64,000 nucleotides of DNA, from contig JBCCAY010000014.1 in the NCBI GenBank assembly GCA_039814575.1, positions 1 to 64,000 on the forward strand, written 5' to 3'. The DNA comes from MED-G105 sp039814575 (GTDB taxonomy: Bacteria > Pseudomonadota > Alphaproteobacteria > Caulobacterales > Parvularculaceae). Positions 61,549-64,000 of the stretch are shown one piece after another. The first letter of the stretch is position 1. Each line of letters opens with the position of its first letter. The translations under genes and the position numbers were made by a program. A model generated the notes under the pieces. That model had not been told where the DNA came from. It worked only from the letters and a program-made list of their open reading frames with translations, and did no database searches.

Positions 61549-61574
61549 GACAAGTTCCGTGGACAAATTCCGTG
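61549..61574. repeat. 13 bp tandem duplication before purK
   Basis: GACAAGTTCCGTG (61549-61561) is followed by GACAAATTCCGTG (61562-61574), one mismatch. It sits in the 89 bp purE-purK spacer, just upstream of the purK start. Confidence 0.85.
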
Positions 61575-61635
61575 GACTGGCTCCATCGCGTCGAAGCGAT
61601 TCGCTACGCTGCGCGGACGGGCTTAGTCCGGTGTT

Positions 61636-62154
61636 CTATGCGTCGCTGGTGTTTACGGTCTCACTGACGCCGGCGGTTTGTTTCTCGCGCCACGCGGCGA
61701 GGCGGGCGGCGACGTCCGTATCGAAAGCGGCGATGATGGCCGCCGCGGCGAGCCCTGCGTTCGCGGCGCCGGCCTCGCCGATCGCCACGGTCAGCACCGG
61801 CACGCCCTTGGGCATTTGCACGATCGACAACAGGCTGTCGAGGCCGTTCAGCGCCTTGCTTTGCACCGGCACGCCGATAACGGGAAGGTCGGTCATCGCG
61901 GCCGCCATGCCCGGCAAATGCGCCGCGCCGCCGGCGCCGGCGATGACTGCTTTCAGGCCGCGGCTGCGCGCTGACTTTGCGTACTCATAGAGGCGCTCCG
62001 GCGTGCGATGGGCGGAAACGATTTTCGTTTCATAAGGCACGCTAAGAGCGTCGAGATTGTCGGCGGCCCGGCGCATTGTCGGCCAATCCGACTGCGAGCC
62101 CATGATAATTCCAACCAGCGGCGCGGCGTCGCTTTCGGTGCTCGTGGTCGCCAT
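61636..62154 (-). CDS. purE: N5-carboxyaminoimidazole ribonucleotide mutase
   Basis: PurE converts N5-CAIR to CAIR in purine synthesis. The 172-residue class I enzyme has GIIMGSQSDWPTMRRA (about 15-30), the SAHRTPERLYEYA loop with the catalytic His, and GAGGAAHLPGMAAAMTDLPVIGVPV. An upstream in-frame extension is low-complexity and not part of the family, so the ATG at 62154 is chosen; its ribosome binding site is weak. It forms an operon with purK and the ICMT-like gene. Confidence 0.95.
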   Translation of the reverse strand: MATTSTESDAAPLVGIIMGSQSDWPTMRRAADNLDALSVPYETKIVSAHRTPERLYEYAKSARSRGLKAVIAGAGGAAHLPGMAAAMTDLPVIGVPVQSKALNGLDSLLSIVQMPKGVPVLTVAIGEAGAANAGLAAAAIIAAFDTDVAARLAAWREKQTAGVSETVNTSDA

Positions 62155-62635
62155 GTCATGACTTTCTAAAAGAAAAGCGGAGGCATTAGCGCTCCTGAAC
62201 AGCGCCTGCAAGAGCGCAAAGCCGTTCGTTTCCATAGGAAGCCGCGCGCGGGCTGGACCGTGAGGACGCGCATCGGCGGGCGCGGCGGAAATTTTTGAAG
62301 GGAGAAAGAGAAGCGCAAGGTCGCGGGGGACGGGGGGCGGGTGCGCCTTGCGCTTCTCCTCGTGATGCGCGCGCCGACCAGCGACTTCGAGGGGATCGGG
62401 GTGTTCGCCGGCAGCGGGGGTTTGCGCCCCTTTTTCGTGGCCGATGACGGGCGGTTCAGCAATCGCCGTGCGATGGGCCGACTGCGCGCTGCGACGGGCG
62501 GCGGCAATCTGCGGACAGGCGGCGAACAGGCGGCGGCGATGGGATAGCGCGTCAGCCAAGTCGACGGCCTTTGCGCTAAATTTAGAGTCAGGGCTTAATA
62601 TGCCGCATCTGACGTCAAACGATGAGGGCGCCGCC
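62155..62635. other. Divergent intergenic region between purE and the GGDEF gene
   Basis: These 481 bp are GC-rich and open in several frames, but none has a recognisable domain or ribosome binding site. They must contain the two divergent promoters. I see no riboswitch-like element. GAGGG at 62624-62628 serves the GGDEF gene. Confidence 0.45.
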
Positions 62636-63352
62636 ATGAAAGTCGGTCAAAACACCCGCGTAAATGCTCCGCAGCGTACCCGAACCGCCGCTCCGGCCGG
62701 TGGGGCGCAATCGGCGAATTCAGCGCCGAAAGACACGCTATCCATCGCCGGCGTGCCAAAGGCCGAATTAACGCCCCGCGTAATGCGCGCCCTCGCCGAA
62801 TTGATGGAGGAGGTGGCGTCCTTACGCCATGAACTCGCTGAAGCGAAAGCGCGCGTTGATGAGCTGTCGACGATGGCTTTCACCGACTCCCTGACCGAAG
62901 TTTTTAACCGGCGCGCGTTTGTCGCCGAGTTAAACCGAACCTTGGCGCTTGCCGATCGGCACGGGCAAGCGGCCGCGCTCGCTTACTTCGACCTCGACGA
63001 CATGAAGAATATTAATGATTCCCTCGGCCACGCCGGCGGGGATGCGGCGCTGACCCATGTGGCGAGCAAGATCAAAGAAAATGTGCGGCAAACTGATGTT
63101 GTCGGCCGCTTGGGCGGTGACGAGTTCGGCGTCATTTTCAATTATTCCGACAAAGAGGCCGCCGCCGGCAAGGTCCGATATATTCGCGATCTGATAATTA
63201 ATACGCCGGCGCGCCTAGGCGAAGAAACGTTCAAGGTCGGCGTTACGGCGGGGCTTGCGCCGATTGTCCAAGGCACGACTGCGGAAGCGACGTTAGATCT
63301 CGCCGATGCGGCGATGTATGAAGGCAAGAAGAAGAAAAAAGTCGGGCGTTGA
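62636..63352 (+). CDS. GGDEF-domain diguanylate cyclase
   Basis: This 238-residue cytoplasmic protein makes c-di-GMP from GTP. A short variable N-terminus and a coiled-coil helix (about 52-78, VMRALAELMEEVASLRHEL) precede the GGDEF domain (about 80-236). The active motif GGDEF is intact at 160-164. The inhibitory I-site RQTD is at 151-154, exactly five residues before it. FDLDDMKNINDSLGHAGGD carries the metal and base contacts. The ATG at 62636 has GAGGG 7 bases upstream; ATG 62600 is the alternative. There is no sensory domain, so it may respond via partners. Confidence 0.92.
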   Translation: MKVGQNTRVNAPQRTRTAAPAGGAQSANSAPKDTLSIAGVPKAELTPRVMRALAELMEEVASLRHELAEAKARVDELSTMAFTDSLTEVFNRRAFVAELNRTLALADRHGQAAALAYFDLDDMKNINDSLGHAGGDAALTHVASKIKENVRQTDVVGRLGGDEFGVIFNYSDKEAAAGKVRYIRDLIINTPARLGEETFKVGVTAGLAPIVQGTTAEATLDLADAAMYEGKKKKKVGR

Positions 63353-63430
63353 CGAAGGGCTTTTAGCGAGTTTTCGGCCTGACTACGGTTTGATCGTCCG
63401 TCGGCCAATAAGCAAATAATCGTGGTGCGA

Positions 63431-63769
63431 CTAGGCGATTATGTCCGGCGTCAGCGCTTCTCTAAGCTTGCTGATTTCATCTTTAATCTGCAGCTTCTTT
63501 TTCTTTAGGCGTGCAAGCACCAGCTGGTCGGCGCCCTGCTGCGCTTTCAGCGCTTCGATGGCCTTGTGCATATCGCTGTGATCCTGCTCTAAAAGAGCGA
63601 TCCGCATCAAAAGCGCTTCGTCGTTCGCGCCGCCCGTCTCTTCGCTGTTCTCTTTTAACTGGGGGGCTGGCGTTTCGATGACGTCAAAGAGTCTCGCGCC
63701 GCCGCCGGTGTTTTCCGCCTCATTGTCCGTCTGATTGTCTGGTGGTCGGTCATTGTCGCTGGAAGCCAT
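63431..63769 (-). CDS. DUF465 (YdcH-like) protein
   Basis: This 112-residue protein has a disordered acidic N-terminus (about 1-50) and a C-terminal helical hairpin with the DUF465 pattern: LLEQDHSDMHKAIEALKAQQ, then LVLARLKKKKLQIKDEI and the PDIIA end. Such small coiled-coil proteins are common in proteobacteria and of unknown role. A gene on the same strand ends 32 bp upstream, so the two may be one transcript. Confidence 0.85.
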   Translation of the reverse strand: MASSDNDRPPDNQTDNEAENTGGGARLFDVIETPAPQLKENSEETGGANDEALLMRIALLEQDHSDMHKAIEALKAQQGADQLVLARLKKKKLQIKDEISKLREALTPDIIA

Positions 63770-63801
63770 AATTCTTCACATCCAATCACGTTGATCGACG
63801 G

Positions 63802-64000
63802 TTAATGAGGCTGCTTTAAAGACGCCGCGTAATCGACAACGGCGCGCGCTAAGTACTGCACAGTCCGCGATGGTCCATCTTCGCCCAAGGGTTCTAAATA
63901 CGTTTTAAGATTGTCGGTAGCGGTAAATTCAAGATGGTCTTCGCGCTCATCTGGGCTGACCTTGCTGCTGACGGTGTCTGTTTTATCGATCGCGATCGTC
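63802..64000 (-). CDS. Partial hypothetical protein (C-terminal end)
   Basis: The last 65 codons of a minus-strand gene run in from the window edge and stop at TAA (63802-63804). The visible part reads ...DEREDHLEFTATDNLKTYLEP, then GEDGPSRTVQYLARAVVDYA and a SLKQPH end. I do not recognise the family. The frame is open throughout and composition is protein-like. It probably precedes the DUF465 gene in one operon. Confidence 0.6.
   Translation of the reverse strand, partial: TIAIDKTDTVSSKVSPDEREDHLEFTATDNLKTYLEPLGEDGPSRTVQYLARAVVDYAASLKQPH

Overview
This is a 64 kb chromosomal window from an alphaproteobacterium. The evidence is its gene neighbourhoods: J-domain/cobS divergent from bolA; lptF-lptG-lptD-surA-pdxA-rsmA; COQ9 beside rpsU; prfA-prmC followed by a DUF4167 gene; lysC-ptsP-rodZ-like-ispG; and a CC0125/CC1285-type lipoprotein. 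Ubiquinone (UbiG, COQ9), LPS export, an Flp/Tad pilus and a RodZ-like gene suggest an aerobic, diderm, surface-attaching cell. I would place it near Parvularculales, Caulobacterales or Hyphomonadaceae, but the order is an inference. Almost all genes are core housekeeping. I saw no tRNA, rRNA, CRISPR array, prophage or intact transposase.

Layout. 0-7 kb: a rarD-like transporter gene cut off at an inverted repeat, then asd and secA (minus), and divergently a membrane-anchored parvulin, mutT and an Flp pilin. 7-16.4 kb: a methyltransferase (minus), three Tad pseudopilin/adhesin genes, comF, grxC, a nitrilase-fold hydrolase, DUF1178, a cNMP-binding patatin, and ubiG (minus). 16.6-30 kb: lysC-ptsP, a HTH/TonB fusion, ispG, prfA-prmC, an 875 bp gene-free gap, DUF4167, clpB and a 60-residue gene. 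29.9-38.5 kb: a metal-linked block (MerC-like, Fur/Zur, DUF2946-like), 3-hydroxybutyrate dehydrogenase plus patatin, a 980-residue P-loop NTPase with nearly identical 43-residue repeats, a dienelactone hydrolase and a flavin oxidoreductase. 38.7-43.6 kb: two small secreted proteins, cobS without cobT, a J-domain gene, bolA, a lipoprotein and a cupin. 43.6-52 kb: the envelope operon. 52-64 kb: pepA, DUF1499, acyl-CoA dehydrogenase plus SDR, MipA/OmpV, rpsU, COQ9, ICMT, purK, purE, a GGDEF protein, a DUF465 protein and the end of one more gene.

The genes fit together as follows. lptF, lptG, lptD and surA build the LPS transport route to the outer membrane. prfA/prmC handle translation termination. 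asd and lysC make aspartate-family amino acids. purE/purK act in AIR carboxylation. ubiG and COQ9 serve ubiquinone synthesis. The Flp pilin and Tad minor components lie on either side of a methyltransferase gene and point to surface attachment, with the GGDEF enzyme (I-site present) as a possible c-di-GMP input.

The most unusual items are: the solitary STAND-like NTPase with a recently amplified repeat array, which could be a defence or sensing protein; a RodZ-like HTH and membrane segment joined to a TonB C-terminal domain; apparent non-standard start codons at rpsU (CTG) and possibly lptF (ACG); and recurrent 13-24 bp tandem duplications at gene junctions, two of them with 16 bp periods that overlap a stop codon.
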